From Halomonas cupida (GTDB lineage: Bacteria > Pseudomonadota > Gammaproteobacteria > Pseudomonadales > Halomonadaceae): 64,000 nucleotides of DNA. Below the pieces are notes generated by a model. That model ran no database searches. It was given only the letters and a program-made list of their open reading frames with translations, and was not told where the DNA came from. The position numbers and the translations under genes are program-made. The DNA is taken from positions 124,001-188,000 of the forward strand of contig NZ_FRCA01000005.1 of assembly GCF_900142755.1 (NCBI RefSeq), given 5' to 3'. Numbering within the stretch: position 1 is the stretch's first letter; each line of letters begins with the position of its first letter. Shown one piece after another: positions 25,833 to 34,508 of the stretch.

Positions 25833-25892
25833 GGTCAGTGAGGCTCAGGCCAGTGAGGCTTCGGCCAGTGAGACTCGGGCCAACAAGACCCC
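25833..25892 (+). repeat. 15-bp tandem repeat after fliD
   Basis: Four units of 15 bp, GGTCAGTGAGGCTCA and variants; units 2 and 3 differ at two or three positions and the fourth is diverged. It fills the space between the fliD stop codon and copy C of the hairpin element. Confidence 0.7.
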
Positions 25893-26028
25893 GGCAAGCA
25901 TTCATGCCGGGAACCGCGGCACAGGGCTGTGCCGCCGATACCAGCCCGTACCGCACCAGCAGCAGCTCCATGCGTCTGCTCTGGGGTGGTACGGGCAGCC
26001 ATCAAATGGATCAGGATGACCATTTGAT
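25889..26028 (+). repeat. 3'-end multi-hairpin element, copy C (after fliD)
   Basis: Sense strand is plus. Four hairpins in order: CCCCGGCAAGCATTCATGCCGGG (shown as stem CCCGGCA/TGCCGGG, 25889-25911), GCGGCAC-AGGGCT-GTGCCGC (25916-25935), GCCCGTACC/GGTACGGGC around CACCAGCAG (25944-25996), and ATCAAATGG-ATCAGGATGA-CCATTTGAT (26001-26028). It lies between fliD and fliS. Confidence 0.8.
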
Positions 26029-26109
26029 CAACGAGTCGCCAGTCCCGACGCCTCAGGTAAACACCCGACTTTCGCGGACCGCGAGGCAATGATCAGGAGG
26101 AACGTCAAC

Positions 26110-26523
26110 ATGACCGTCATGCAAGGCAACGCCGGCTATGCCCGAGGGGCCAGCGCCTATGCCCGAGTAGGCGTCGAGAGCAGCGTCATGTCTGCCAGCC
26201 CGCACCAGCTTATCGTGATGCTGTTCGATGGCGCCCAGGCCGCCATACGTGCCGCCCGCCTGCACCTGCAGGATGGGCGCATCGAGGCGCGTGGCGAGTC
26301 CATATCCCGGGCGCTCAACATCATCAACAACGGCTTGCGGGCAGCACTCGACATCGAGCGCGGGGGCGAGATCGCCACTCGGCTCGATAGTCTGTACGAC
26401 TACATCAGTACACGCCTTATCGAGGCCAACCTTCGTCGGGACATGGCCGCACTGGATGAGTGCGACCACCTGATCGAGGAGATTGCCTCGGCCTGGCGCG
26501 AAATCGGCTCCACAACCAACTGA
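26110..26523 (+). CDS. fliS: Flagellin export chaperone FliS
   Basis: FliS binds the flagellin C-terminus and stops early polymerisation in the cytoplasm. The 137-residue product begins MTVMQGNAGYARGASAYARV (AGGAGG nine bases upstream). It has SPHQLIVMLFDGAQAAIRAA and LYDYISTRLIEANLRRD, both typical of FliS. Length is normal. It is followed by fliT after 11 bp. Confidence 0.95.
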   Translation: MTVMQGNAGYARGASAYARVGVESSVMSASPHQLIVMLFDGAQAAIRAARLHLQDGRIEARGESISRALNIINNGLRAALDIERGGEIATRLDSLYDYISTRLIEANLRRDMAALDECDHLIEEIASAWREIGSTTN

Positions 26524-26534
26524 CCGAGGTGCTC

Positions 26535-26930
26535 ATGCCCCACGTCCGCTGTCCACAAGATACTGAGCACGCTCGGCTCATCGAACAGTACACCGCCCTG
26601 TTGCGATTGACGGAGCGTATGCTTCAGCTCAGCCATGACCACGAGTGGGAGCAACTCATCACCATCGAGGCCGAGTATGTGACCGCGGTCTCCCGGCTCG
26701 GAGGCCCACTGCCGATCGAGCACCTCGATGAACCCACCCAGAAGCACATCGGCGAACTGCTGGAGGCCATTCTCGACAACGACATGCGCCTACGTCAGCA
26801 ACTCGTCGAACGGCGCGATGCACTGGGCGACATGCTGCAGGTATCGCGTCGCCAGCAGGACCTGCATCGCGCCTACAGCGGCGGCAAGGTCGTCAATGCC
26901 GGCTCACGCTTCCGACGGAATCCGTCGTGA
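26535..26930 (+). CDS. fliT: FliT-like flagellar chaperone
   Basis: FliT is the export chaperone of FliD and, in enterics, an anti-activator of FlhDC. The 131-residue product (MPHVRCPQDTEHARLIEQYT) is all helix, with YTALLRLTERMLQLSHDHEW and LDNDMRLRQQLVERRDALGD. Identity in this family is low, so the call leans on length, helices and its position after fliS. Its stop overlaps the GTG start of the next gene (GTGA). Confidence 0.82.
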   Translation: MPHVRCPQDTEHARLIEQYTALLRLTERMLQLSHDHEWEQLITIEAEYVTAVSRLGGPLPIEHLDEPTQKHIGELLEAILDNDMRLRQQLVERRDALGDMLQVSRRQQDLHRAYSGGKVVNAGSRFRRNPS

Positions 26931-28138
26931 GCGGCATCAACAGTCTGATCGATACACTGCTCCACCAGGTGCTGGGCAAGCGCGTCGACCTGCCCGCACC
27001 TCGGGACTTCAATGCCCCGGTCAAGGCCATCGACCCTGGGCGCGGGCCACACGAGGTCCATAGTGACTCGCGGCTCGACGCACGTCATTCCTCGGCCGTC
27101 GCCCGCAACGAGACAGGCCAGGGATCCAGCCACACAGCACCGGCTGGTGGCGTGACTCCCTCGGCCATCATTCGTCTCAGCGCCCCGGCGCAGCATATTG
27201 CGGACCTACTGCTGCGCTTTCCAGCACCTTCTTCGGTCATCACCTCCCGACAGCCTCTGCTGAGTGCGCCTCCCTTGCCATCGCCCCAGTCTCCTCCCGC
27301 GTCGACCGACCTGAAAACGGACCACGCGGCACATAGCGCACCCACCGCCCTCGGCGCCTCGAACGAGGCGTCCGTCCGACCGGAGGTCAACCAGATTGCA
27401 CTTCGCCTGGGCCACCAGGTCCGCGACAGTGGACTGTTCTTCGAGTCTCACCTGGCACGCTGGATCAAAGGTGAGATGCCACGGGAACAACTGGCGCGAG
27501 AACCGCAGATGTGGCGCCTTCTGCAGTTCCACCCCGCGGCAAGTCCCGACCACCAACGCGGCAGGCCCCAGGGCCTGACCTCCGCCCCCTGGCGGGCCAG
27601 TCAGCCAGCCGGTTTCGTGCCCCAGGGCTCGCCATTGGTCAGCTCTCTCGAGGCTCACGAGACTACCAGTCAGCAACCACAACACAGTGGTGACCACGCC
27701 CACCGTCCTGCCGTCCATGACAGCCTGGCACCTCTGGTGCGCCATCAACTGGAACTGCTGTCCACACCAGCGCTGCGCTGGGAGGGTGATGTCTGGTCGG
27801 GACTGTTCATGGCGCTGCTGCTTCAACCCGACAGCAGGCATCAAGGTGACGACAGACAGCCCATCGACCGGGGTGGTAATGATGACTCCCGGCAACAGGC
27901 CTGGCAGGCACACATGCAACTCGATGTGGACAGGTTCGGCACCCTGTCGATTGATGCTCGGCTCGAGGAGACTCGGCTGTCGCTGACGCTAGGCACCGAG
28001 GACGAACAACTGCGGGAGACACTGCGTCAGCATCAGCAGACCCTGGCCTCTCGTTTGAGAGGTCATGGTCTGCAGCAGATCGACATCCAGGTTGGCGCTT
28101 GCCCTTCGACACGCCAGGACACTCCTGCCAATGACTGA
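26927..28138 (+). CDS. FliK-like hook-length control protein
   Basis: 403 residues from a GTG start that overlaps fliT. The N-terminal half is Pro/Ser/His-rich and unstructured, as in FliK. A block at about 160-200 reads LGHQVRDSGLFFESHLARW, then IKGEMPREQLAREPQ, which I associate with a FliK-like group found in pseudomonads. The C-terminal 90 residues (MQLDVDRFGTLSIDARLEET, LRQHQQTLASRLRGHGLQQ) match the FliK C-terminal substrate-switching domain. It overlaps an FlhB-tail paralogue by eight bases. A second, canonical fliK may lie with the fli genes outside the window. Confidence 0.78.
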   Translation: MSGINSLIDTLLHQVLGKRVDLPAPRDFNAPVKAIDPGRGPHEVHSDSRLDARHSSAVARNETGQGSSHTAPAGGVTPSAIIRLSAPAQHIADLLLRFPAPSSVITSRQPLLSAPPLPSPQSPPASTDLKTDHAAHSAPTALGASNEASVRPEVNQIALRLGHQVRDSGLFFESHLARWIKGEMPREQLAREPQMWRLLQFHPAASPDHQRGRPQGLTSAPWRASQPAGFVPQGSPLVSSLEAHETTSQQPQHSGDHAHRPAVHDSLAPLVRHQLELLSTPALRWEGDVWSGLFMALLLQPDSRHQGDDRQPIDRGGNDDSRQQAWQAHMQLDVDRFGTLSIDARLEETRLSLTLGTEDEQLRETLRQHQQTLASRLRGHGLQQIDIQVGACPSTRQDTPAND

Positions 28139-28394
28139 CATCCCCTCGTCACGACGCCAGGCCGTCGCACTCGCCTATGATGAAAACGATGGTGCACCAC
28201 GCGTCATCGCCAGTGGCTACGGCAATATCGCTGAGCACATCATCGAACAGGCCCATCAGCAGGGCATTCATGTCCACGAGGAACCCGCACTGGTTGGCCT
28301 GCTGATGCAGCTCGACATTGACCAGCAGATTCCTCCCGAGCTTTACCAGGTCATCGCCGAATTACTGGTGTGGATTTACGAACTTCGTAGCTAA
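28131..28394 (+). CDS. FlhB C-terminal-domain paralogue (FhlB-like)
   Basis: An 87-residue soluble protein equal to the part of FlhB that follows the self-cleavage site: RRQAVALAYDENDGAPRVIA, then EEPALVGLLMQLDIDQQIPP and ELYQVIAELLVWIYELRS. The membrane domain and the NPTH motif are absent. In other bacteria such proteins can replace the FlhB tail in export switching. Its overlap with the FliK-like gene supports a paired role in substrate specificity. Confidence 0.85.
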   Translation: MTDIPSSRRQAVALAYDENDGAPRVIASGYGNIAEHIIEQAHQQGIHVHEEPALVGLLMQLDIDQQIPPELYQVIAELLVWIYELRS

Positions 28395-28708
28395 CACTCC
28401 CCCTCAATGAAGAAAAGTTTCATATAGTTATTTTTCGTTATTTTTATTGAATATCCAATTATTCCTGGGATGAAATAGCATCATTGTAATGCTATTTATA
28501 TGAAGATTACGGTTCGTTGATGTACGTCAACGACTGGTCGAAATCGTCACTTGTGCGACTGGCGCATTACGCCACACTAGCGTCATTCGACGATGAAAAA
28601 GAGCGTAGATGCCCGCAGAAAGACTCATTTCGGCCCAGAATTGCGGAATTTTGCGTTCGACAATGCCGGCAACGATCGGCGGTATAACGAGAATTGAGGC
28701 AGGGAACT
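28395..28708 (+). promoter_or_regulatory. flhDC upstream region, AT-rich with two palindromes
   Basis: About 310 bp without a gene and clearly richer in A+T than the surroundings. It contains AAATAGCAT/ATGCTATTT (28473-28497, perfect 9-bp arms) and CGTTGA/TCAACG (28515-28532). As the promoter region of the master regulator it is expected to bind several regulators. I could not fix a -35/-10 pair with confidence. Confidence 0.55.
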
Positions 28709-29035
28709 ATGAGCTCCACCACATTGGTCGACGAGATTCAGGACATGAATCTTGCCTACCTTCTGCTGGCCAGAAGGCTACTGGCGGAAGATCGCGCCAC
28801 TGCGCTTCTGCGGCTGAAGATCACCGAAGAGCAGGCGGACATGCTGGAAGACCTGAATGTCCGCCAGCTGACCCGAATATCACGCGCCAATCAGTTGATC
28901 TGTCATCTGAGTCTCGGCAGCATTGAGCAATTGCGACAGATTGTCGACAACCCTCGAGAACATGGGCTTTCCCATTTGCATTCATCCCTGTTGATGGCAA
29001 GCACCAACATGCAGGCCGAAACACTGGGAGAATAA
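28709..29035 (+). CDS. flhD: Flagellar master regulator subunit FlhD
   Basis: FlhD with FlhC forms FlhD4C2, the activator of class II flagellar promoters. The 108-residue product begins MSSTTLVDEIQDMNLAYLLL and has ITEEQADMLEDLNVRQLTRI and NQLICHLSL, in which Cys65 matches the E. coli disulphide Cys65. I use the ATG preceded by AGGGA rather than an in-frame TTG five codons upstream. It is followed by flhC after 2 bp. Confidence 0.94.
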   Translation: MSSTTLVDEIQDMNLAYLLLARRLLAEDRATALLRLKITEEQADMLEDLNVRQLTRISRANQLICHLSLGSIEQLRQIVDNPREHGLSHLHSSLLMASTNMQAETLGE

Positions 29036-29037
29036 CC

Positions 29038-29607
29038 ATGGCGACACCCAAGAGCCTGGTCACTGAGATGCAGCAGGTTCAGATGGCCATCGATCTGATC
29101 GAGCTCGGCGCGCGCCTCCAGGTACTGGAAACCGAGACGGACCTCAGCCGTGCGCGTCTGATTCGACTGTTCAAGGAAGTCCGCGGCATGTCTCCGCCCA
29201 AGGGCATGCTGCCGTTTTCCACGGACTGGTTCATTACCTGGCTGCCGAACATTCACTCATCACTGTTCTACGCCTACTATCAGCGGCTGCTGGGACAGGG
29301 ATGCGAGCGCATGGAGGCCTTCGTCAAGGCCTATCGCCTGTATACCGAACAGATCGATATCGATGCAGCCGAGCCGGTGCTGGGCCTGACCCGCGCCTGG
29401 ACCCTGATCCGCTTCTTCGAGAGCGACATGCTGCAGTTGTCGACCTGCACACGCTGCAAGGGCCCGTTCATTGCCCATGCACATTCGCCCGCCCACGACT
29501 ATGTCTGTGGTATCTGCCAGCCTCCCTCGCGTGCCGGCAAGACCCGACGGCGTCAGCGCAGCCTGTATACAGACGGGGCAATCGATGCCCTCGGCCATCA
29601 GGCCTGA
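29038..29607 (+). CDS. flhC: Flagellar master regulator subunit FlhC
   Basis: FlhC provides DNA contact in the FlhD4C2 activator. The 189-residue product has SLVTEMQQVQMAIDLIELGA and GMLPFSTDWFITWLPNIHSS. The zinc site CTRC ... CGIC has Cys137, 140, 157 and 160, the same numbers as in E. coli. It is translated with flhD. The region after it (29608-29794) has no gene. Confidence 0.96.
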   Translation: MATPKSLVTEMQQVQMAIDLIELGARLQVLETETDLSRARLIRLFKEVRGMSPPKGMLPFSTDWFITWLPNIHSSLFYAYYQRLLGQGCERMEAFVKAYRLYTEQIDIDAAEPVLGLTRAWTLIRFFESDMLQLSTCTRCKGPFIAHAHSPAHDYVCGICQPPSRAGKTRRRQRSLYTDGAIDALGHQA

Positions 29608-29794
29608 GCCACCCGGCTGGTCAAGCGTCCCTGGAGGCGTTTGACCAGCTGTCTCACCGGTACCATCGCTCATTCCTGGAACTGCTCGCGCCCTCTTCAG
29701 CTTCGACGCCTTCCCAGCCGCAACCTCACCGCTACCAGCTCGGCAACCCTGGCGCCATCCGTCGAGCCCTGCCCGGAATATCGTGCCCTCCAGC

Positions 29795-29821
29795 TCAAGT
29801 CTGACTCTGCACCGCCGATAA
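29795..29821 (+). promoter_or_regulatory. Sigma28 (FliA) promoter for motAB-che
   Basis: TCAAGTCT (29795-29802), 11 bases, GCCGATAA (29814-29821), the -10 matching fully. It lies 44 bp before motA in a 257-bp gap that shows nothing else. Confidence 0.88.
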
Positions 29822-29864
29822 CCCTATACAACACCTCAATTCGTGACTGCAGAGGATACCGGTC

Positions 29865-30737
29865 GTGCTGATACCTATTGGATTTCTGGTCGTATTGCTG
29901 TCCGTCTTCGGAGGCTTCGTGCTCTCCGGCGGCAGCCTGGGCCCCCTGTTCCAGCCGACGGAACTGTTGATGATCGGGGGTGCCGGGCTCGGTGCCTTCA
30001 TCGCTTCGAACCACGGCAAGGCGCTCAAGGCGACCTTCCGCATCTTCCCTCGTCTACGCCGTTCCAATCGCTACGACAAGGCGCTGTACATGGACCTGAT
30101 GGCCCTGCTGTACCGCCTGCTGTCGAAGGCCCGACGCGACGGCATGCTGGCCATTGAACGTGACATCGATACGCCTCAGGACAGCGCGCTGTTCAGTGAG
30201 TACCCACGGGTACAGGCAGACCCGATGATCATGAACTTCCTCACCGATTACCTGCGCCTGATGGTGGCCGGCAACATGGAGCCAATGGAAATCGATGAGT
30301 TGATGCTGCACGAGATCGAGATGTTCGAACAGGAAGCCCATATACCGGCCGATGCCATTGCCAAGGTTGCTGATGGCATGCCGGCATTCGGCATCGTTGC
30401 CGCCGTCATGGGCGTGGTCAAGGCGCTCAGCGCCGCATCCGCCGATCCTGCCGAGATGGGGGTAATGATTGCCCACGCGCTGGTCGGCACCTTTCTCGGT
30501 ATTCTGCTCGGTTATGGCTTCATCGGCCCGCTGGCCAGCCGCATCGAACGCCAGGTCGGCGAATCGGTGAAGATGCTGCAGTGCCTGCGTGTCACTCTGC
30601 TGGCCAGCCTGCATGGCTATCCGCCCCAACTGGCGGTGGAGTTTGGTCGCAAGGCACTGCATACCAGTGAGCGCCCCGGCTTCAGCGAGCTGGAAGAGCA
30701 TGTCCGTGACGCCAAGTCGAGTGCGGGGGGCGCATGA
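29865..30737 (+). CDS. motA: Flagellar stator protein MotA
   Basis: MotA is the proton-channel and torque subunit of the stator in the inner membrane. The 290-residue product starts at GTG (LIPIGFLVVLLSVFGGFVLS), with AGAGGA eight bases before. It has four membrane spans and the conserved KVADGMPAFGIVAAVMG block that contains the channel Pro. The C-terminal tail is acidic. It overlaps motB by four bases. Confidence 0.96.
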   Translation: MLIPIGFLVVLLSVFGGFVLSGGSLGPLFQPTELLMIGGAGLGAFIASNHGKALKATFRIFPRLRRSNRYDKALYMDLMALLYRLLSKARRDGMLAIERDIDTPQDSALFSEYPRVQADPMIMNFLTDYLRLMVAGNMEPMEIDELMLHEIEMFEQEAHIPADAIAKVADGMPAFGIVAAVMGVVKALSAASADPAEMGVMIAHALVGTFLGILLGYGFIGPLASRIERQVGESVKMLQCLRVTLLASLHGYPPQLAVEFGRKALHTSERPGFSELEEHVRDAKSSAGGA

Positions 30738-31705
30738 GCACGCACAATGATCGTCGCCCGATCATCATTCGACGCCGCAAGATCATTCACAAGCATCACG
30801 GCGGCAGCTGGAAGATCGCGCTTGCCGACTTCATGACCGCCCTGATGGCGCTGTTCCTGGTGATGTGGATTCTGTCCTCGTCGAGCCGTGAGACCCGCGA
30901 GGGTGTTGCCGACTATTTCAGCACACCGCTGCTGACGGCACTGACCAATGGCGACAGCCAGGCCGTGAGCCCCCAGGTCATCCCTGGTGGAGGCCCGGAC
31001 CCGATGACTACCGAGGGTGAGCGCGCTCGCATCGACACGCGCATGCAGCCCCGTCCCAGCGAGCAGCAGAAGCGTGCCTTCCGCAACCTTCAACGCCGCA
31101 TCGAAATGGCCATCGAGCAGGACCCGACTCTGAAAGGGATCCGCAACCAGCTGCGCTTCGACATGACCCAGGAAGGGCTACGCATCCAGCTTCTCGACAA
31201 CGAGCAGCGTCCGATGTTTGCCCTCGGCAGTGATGCCATTGCGCCCTACCTTCAGAACCTGCTGCGCACCATGGCCCCGCTCCTCAATGACCTGCCCAAT
31301 GACCTGAGCATCAGTGGCCATACCGATAGCCTTGCCTACCTCAACGGCTATCAAGGCTACAGCAACTGGGAACTGTCCACCGACCGTGCCAATGCCTCCC
31401 GCCGAGAACTGATCCTGGGTGGTCTGGATGCCGCCAAGCTGCTGCGTGTGGCCGGCATGGCCGACCAGGTGGTCATGCCCGGTTCCGAGGCGGACAACCC
31501 CATCAACCGTCGTATCGAGCTGGTGGTGCTGTTCCCCAGTGTGGCCGAGCTGATCCGTCACCCCGGCACTCTGGCCCCAGCCATCCAGCCTCGGCAGGAC
31601 ATGAAGGCAGAAACCATGATCGCGCAATCTCCTGACCAACCCGACCAGGTGCCGGGCGTCGCCACGGATGAAGGCACGGGTTCAATCAGCGCGGTGACGC
31701 ACTAA
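30734..31705 (+). CDS. motB: Flagellar stator protein MotB
   Basis: MotB anchors the stator to peptidoglycan and carries the proton-binding Asp. The 323-residue product has a basic N-terminus, then HGGSWKIALADFMTALMALF, in which Asp32 equals the E. coli channel residue. The OmpA-like domain (about 180-275) contains SISGHTDSLAYLNGYQGYSN and ELSTDRANASRREL. The Asp and flanking residues suggest a proton rather than sodium stator, by inference. Confidence 0.96.
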   Translation: MSTHNDRRPIIIRRRKIIHKHHGGSWKIALADFMTALMALFLVMWILSSSSRETREGVADYFSTPLLTALTNGDSQAVSPQVIPGGGPDPMTTEGERARIDTRMQPRPSEQQKRAFRNLQRRIEMAIEQDPTLKGIRNQLRFDMTQEGLRIQLLDNEQRPMFALGSDAIAPYLQNLLRTMAPLLNDLPNDLSISGHTDSLAYLNGYQGYSNWELSTDRANASRRELILGGLDAAKLLRVAGMADQVVMPGSEADNPINRRIELVVLFPSVAELIRHPGTLAPAIQPRQDMKAETMIAQSPDQPDQVPGVATDEGTGSISAVTH

Positions 31706-31727
31706 ATCATTCGAGGGTGTAACTGGC

Positions 31728-33884
31728 ATGGATCTTTCAGACTTCTACGCAACCTTCTTCGAAGAAGCCGACGAGCTGCTGGCCGATATGGAAGGTCACC
31801 TGCTGGCACTGGACCCGGCGGCCCCCGACCCCGAGCAGCTCAACGCCATCTTCCGTGCCGCTCACTCGATCAAGGGCGGGGCCGGTACCTTCGGCTTCGA
31901 CATTCTGCAGCGCACCACCCACATCTTCGAGAACCTGCTGGATCATACCCGGCAGGGTGAGCTGGCGTTGCGTGCCGAGATCATCGACACCTTCCTGGAA
32001 ACCAAGGACATGCTCAACGATCAATTGGATGCCTACCGCAATGGTACCGCGCCGGACGCCGAAGCCTACGAGCGCATCTGCCAGACCCTGCAGAAGATTG
32101 CCGAGGAGGAGCTTGGCCGCCAGCCGGAAACCGCCAGTGACACGGCACAGCAGACGCTGGACACCAGCGCTCCCGACAAGGTCCCGCAGGCTGCTGCGGA
32201 CAATGACCCATGCCTGACCGAAAGCGAAGCTGGCCTGCTGCTGGTGACACTGGTCGAGTTGGACGACAAGGATCGTGATTTGCTGGTCGAGGAACTGAGC
32301 CAGCTCGGCGAAGTGGTTGAGCGTCGCGGCAGCGACCAGCGCCACGAAGTCGTGCTGCGCAGTAGCGTCAGCGCCGAGGATATCGAAGCTGTCATGTGCT
32401 TCATCGCCTCCGCCGATCAGATCGAGATCCGTGATCTGACAGAGCCTCAGAGCCCACCGGCAGACACCAGCCCCACTCCCGAATCCGGTCCAGCAGCAAC
32501 ACCACCCGACACGCCGCCCACGGCTGGTACTGCCACGACAGCGAAGGCAGCTCCAGAACTGAAGGCTGTCGCCACCCCAGCGTCGCCCCGTCCGGGAAAG
32601 GTCGCTCCCCGAGAGAACAGTTCAATTCGCGTTTCGGTGGACAAGGTCGATCAGATCATCAACCTGGTGGGTGAACTGATCATCACCCAGTCGATGCTCG
32701 ACCAGACCGTCAGCGAGATGGAGGGCAACAGCCATCCAGGGCTGCTCAGCGGCATGAGCCTGCTGCAGCGCAACGCCAGGGATCTTCAGGAAGCCGTGAT
32801 GTCAGTGCGCATGGTACCCATGGACTATGTCTTCAGCCGCTTCCCGCGTCTCGTCCGTGACCTGGCCGGCAAGCTCGGCAAACAGATCGAACTGGTCACC
32901 GAGGGTGAATCCACCGAACTCGACAAGAGCCTGACCGAGCGCATCATCGACCCCCTCACCCACCTGGTGCGCAACAGCCTCGACCACGGTATCGAGCTTC
33001 CCGGTGCGCGAACGGCGGTCGGCAAACCCGCCACCGGGCGCCTGACACTGTCGGCACAGCATCAGGGCGGCAACATTCTTATCGAGGTGATGGATGACGG
33101 CGCTGGACTGAATCGGGAGCGCATTCTCGCCAAGGCCAGCGAGAGCGGGCTGAACGTCTCGGACGCCATGAGCGATGAGGAAGTCTGGCAGTTGATCTTT
33201 GCCCCGGGCTTCTCCACCGCCGCAGAAATCAGCGATGTCTCAGGCCGTGGCGTGGGGATGGATGTGGTCAAGCGCAACATCCAGGCCATGGGCGGCCACG
33301 TCGAGATTCTCTCGAGACCCGGGCAAGGCACGACCACTCGCATCGTGTTGCCGCTGACCCTGGCGATTCTCGACGGCATGTCGGTCAAGGTTGGCGCTGA
33401 AATGTTCATCCTGCCGCTGTCGGCGGTCATCGAGTCCATGCAACCAACGCGCCAGGACCTCTACACCATGGCCGGTGATGATCTGATGCTCAGGGTGCGC
33501 GAGGAATACCTGCCAGTGGTAGCCCTGCATGAAGCCCTGGAGGTGGCCAATGCCTGCCATCAGCCCACTGAAAGCATTGCCGTGATCGTACAGGGAGAAG
33601 GTCGCCGCTACGCACTGCTGGTCGACGACCTGGTTGGCCAGCAGCAGGTGGTGGTCAAGAACCTCGAGACCAACTACCGCCGAGTGCCAGGCGTCGCCGC
33701 CGCCACCATCCTCGGCGATGGCAGTGTGGCGCTGATTCTCGACATCGCCGACCTGCATCGCCTGCATCAGCGCAAGAGACGCGACGCGTGCTCGGCGCTG
33801 ACAGACAGCGCGACACAGCTCGCCCCCCAGAGCTCCCACACCACTGAAGCATCCACCACCACAGCGGAGGACATGACGCCATGA
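31728..33884 (+). CDS. cheA: Chemotaxis histidine kinase CheA
   Basis: CheA phosphorylates CheY and CheB in response to receptors. The 718-residue product has: P1 Hpt domain (1-105) with [14 protein letters not shown] and phospho-His46; a P2-like CheY-docking domain (about 160-245; [20 protein letters not shown]); a Pro/Ala-rich linker; the P3 dimer helix ([20 protein letters not shown]); a P4 kinase domain with [22 protein letters not shown] and [10 protein letters not shown]; and a P5 CheW-like regulatory domain. cheW overlaps its end by four bases. Confidence 0.97.
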   Translation: MDLSDFYATFFEEADELLADMEGHLLALDPAAPDPEQLNAIFRAAHSIKGGAGTFGFDILQRTTHIFENLLDHTRQGELALRAEIIDTFLETKDMLNDQLDAYRNGTAPDAEAYERICQTLQKIAEEELGRQPETASDTAQQTLDTSAPDKVPQAAADNDPCLTESEAGLLLVTLVELDDKDRDLLVEELSQLGEVVERRGSDQRHEVVLRSSVSAEDIEAVMCFIASADQIEIRDLTEPQSPPADTSPTPESGPAATPPDTPPTAGTATTAKAAPELKAVATPASPRPGKVAPRENSSIRVSVDKVDQIINLVGELIITQSMLDQTVSEMEGNSHPGLLSGMSLLQRNARDLQEAVMSVRMVPMDYVFSRFPRLVRDLAGKLGKQIELVTEGESTELDKSLTERIIDPLTHLVRNSLDHGIELPGARTAVGKPATGRLTLSAQHQGGNILIEVMDDGAGLNRERILAKASESGLNVSDAMSDEEVWQLIFAPGFSTAAEISDVSGRGVGMDVVKRNIQAMGGHVEILSRPGQGTTTRIVLPLTLAILDGMSVKVGAEMFILPLSAVIESMQPTRQDLYTMAGDDLMLRVREEYLPVVALHEALEVANACHQPTESIAVIVQGEGRRYALLVDDLVGQQQVVVKNLETNYRRVPGVAAATILGDGSVALILDIADLHRLHQRKRRDACSALTDSATQLAPQSSHTTEASTTTAEDMTP

Positions 33885-34384
33885 CCGACTTGAGCCAGGG
33901 CAGTGGCCCGGTCGCCACTGATCTCAACCAGAGTCAGTTCCTGATCTTCTCCCTCGGCGACGAGGAATACGCCATCGATATCCTCAAGGTGCAGGAGATT
34001 CGTGGCTACGAGAATGTCACTCGCATCGCCAACGCCCCGGAGTTCATCAAGGGCGTAACCAATCTGCGCGGGGTGATCGTGCCGATTGTCGATCTGCGCC
34101 TGCGCTTTGCACTCGAGAACGCCGAATACAACAGCCAGACGGTGGTCATCGTGGTCAACGTCGGCCAGCGCGTGATCGGCATTGTGGTGGATAGCGTCTC
34201 CGACGTGATGGCACTGCTTCCCGAGCAGATCAAGCCTGCCCCCGAGTTTGGCGCCACCCTTTCGGCGGACTATCTGAGCGGCCTCGGCAGCGTGGGCGAC
34301 CGCATGTTGGTGCTGGTCGACATCGAGCGTCTATTGACCAGCGAGGAAATGGCACTGATGGAGCAGGTCAGCGATGGCCATTGA
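33881..34384 (+). CDS. cheW: Chemotaxis coupling protein CheW
   Basis: CheW links receptors to CheA. The 167-residue product shows the complete family pattern: [59 protein letters not shown] and [17 protein letters not shown]. Length is the same as E. coli CheW. It is co-translated with cheA through an ATGA overlap. Confidence 0.97.
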   Translation: MTDLSQGSGPVATDLNQSQFLIFSLGDEEYAIDILKVQEIRGYENVTRIANAPEFIKGVTNLRGVIVPIVDLRLRFALENAEYNSQTVVIVVNVGQRVIGIVVDSVSDVMALLPEQIKPAPEFGATLSADYLSGLGSVGDRMLVLVDIERLLTSEEMALMEQVSDGH

Positions 34385-34508
34385 GGCTGCCGACAGGTCC
34401 CTGACCCTCGAGAAGCTGGCTCCAGAAAAACCAGAGGGCCACTGCATCACATTCTTTCATTCTGGCAACGCATGAACTCTCCAATGATGACTTGAAAAGG
34501 GCAGATCC

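Noticed and set aside
28694..28708. Earlier TTG start for flhD
   Set aside because: The ATG at 28709 has AGGGA at proper distance and gives the family N-terminus.
34385..34508. Sigma28 promoter before the first chemoreceptor
   Set aside because: A GCCGACAG string occurs, but no acceptable -35 lies 11 bases upstream.
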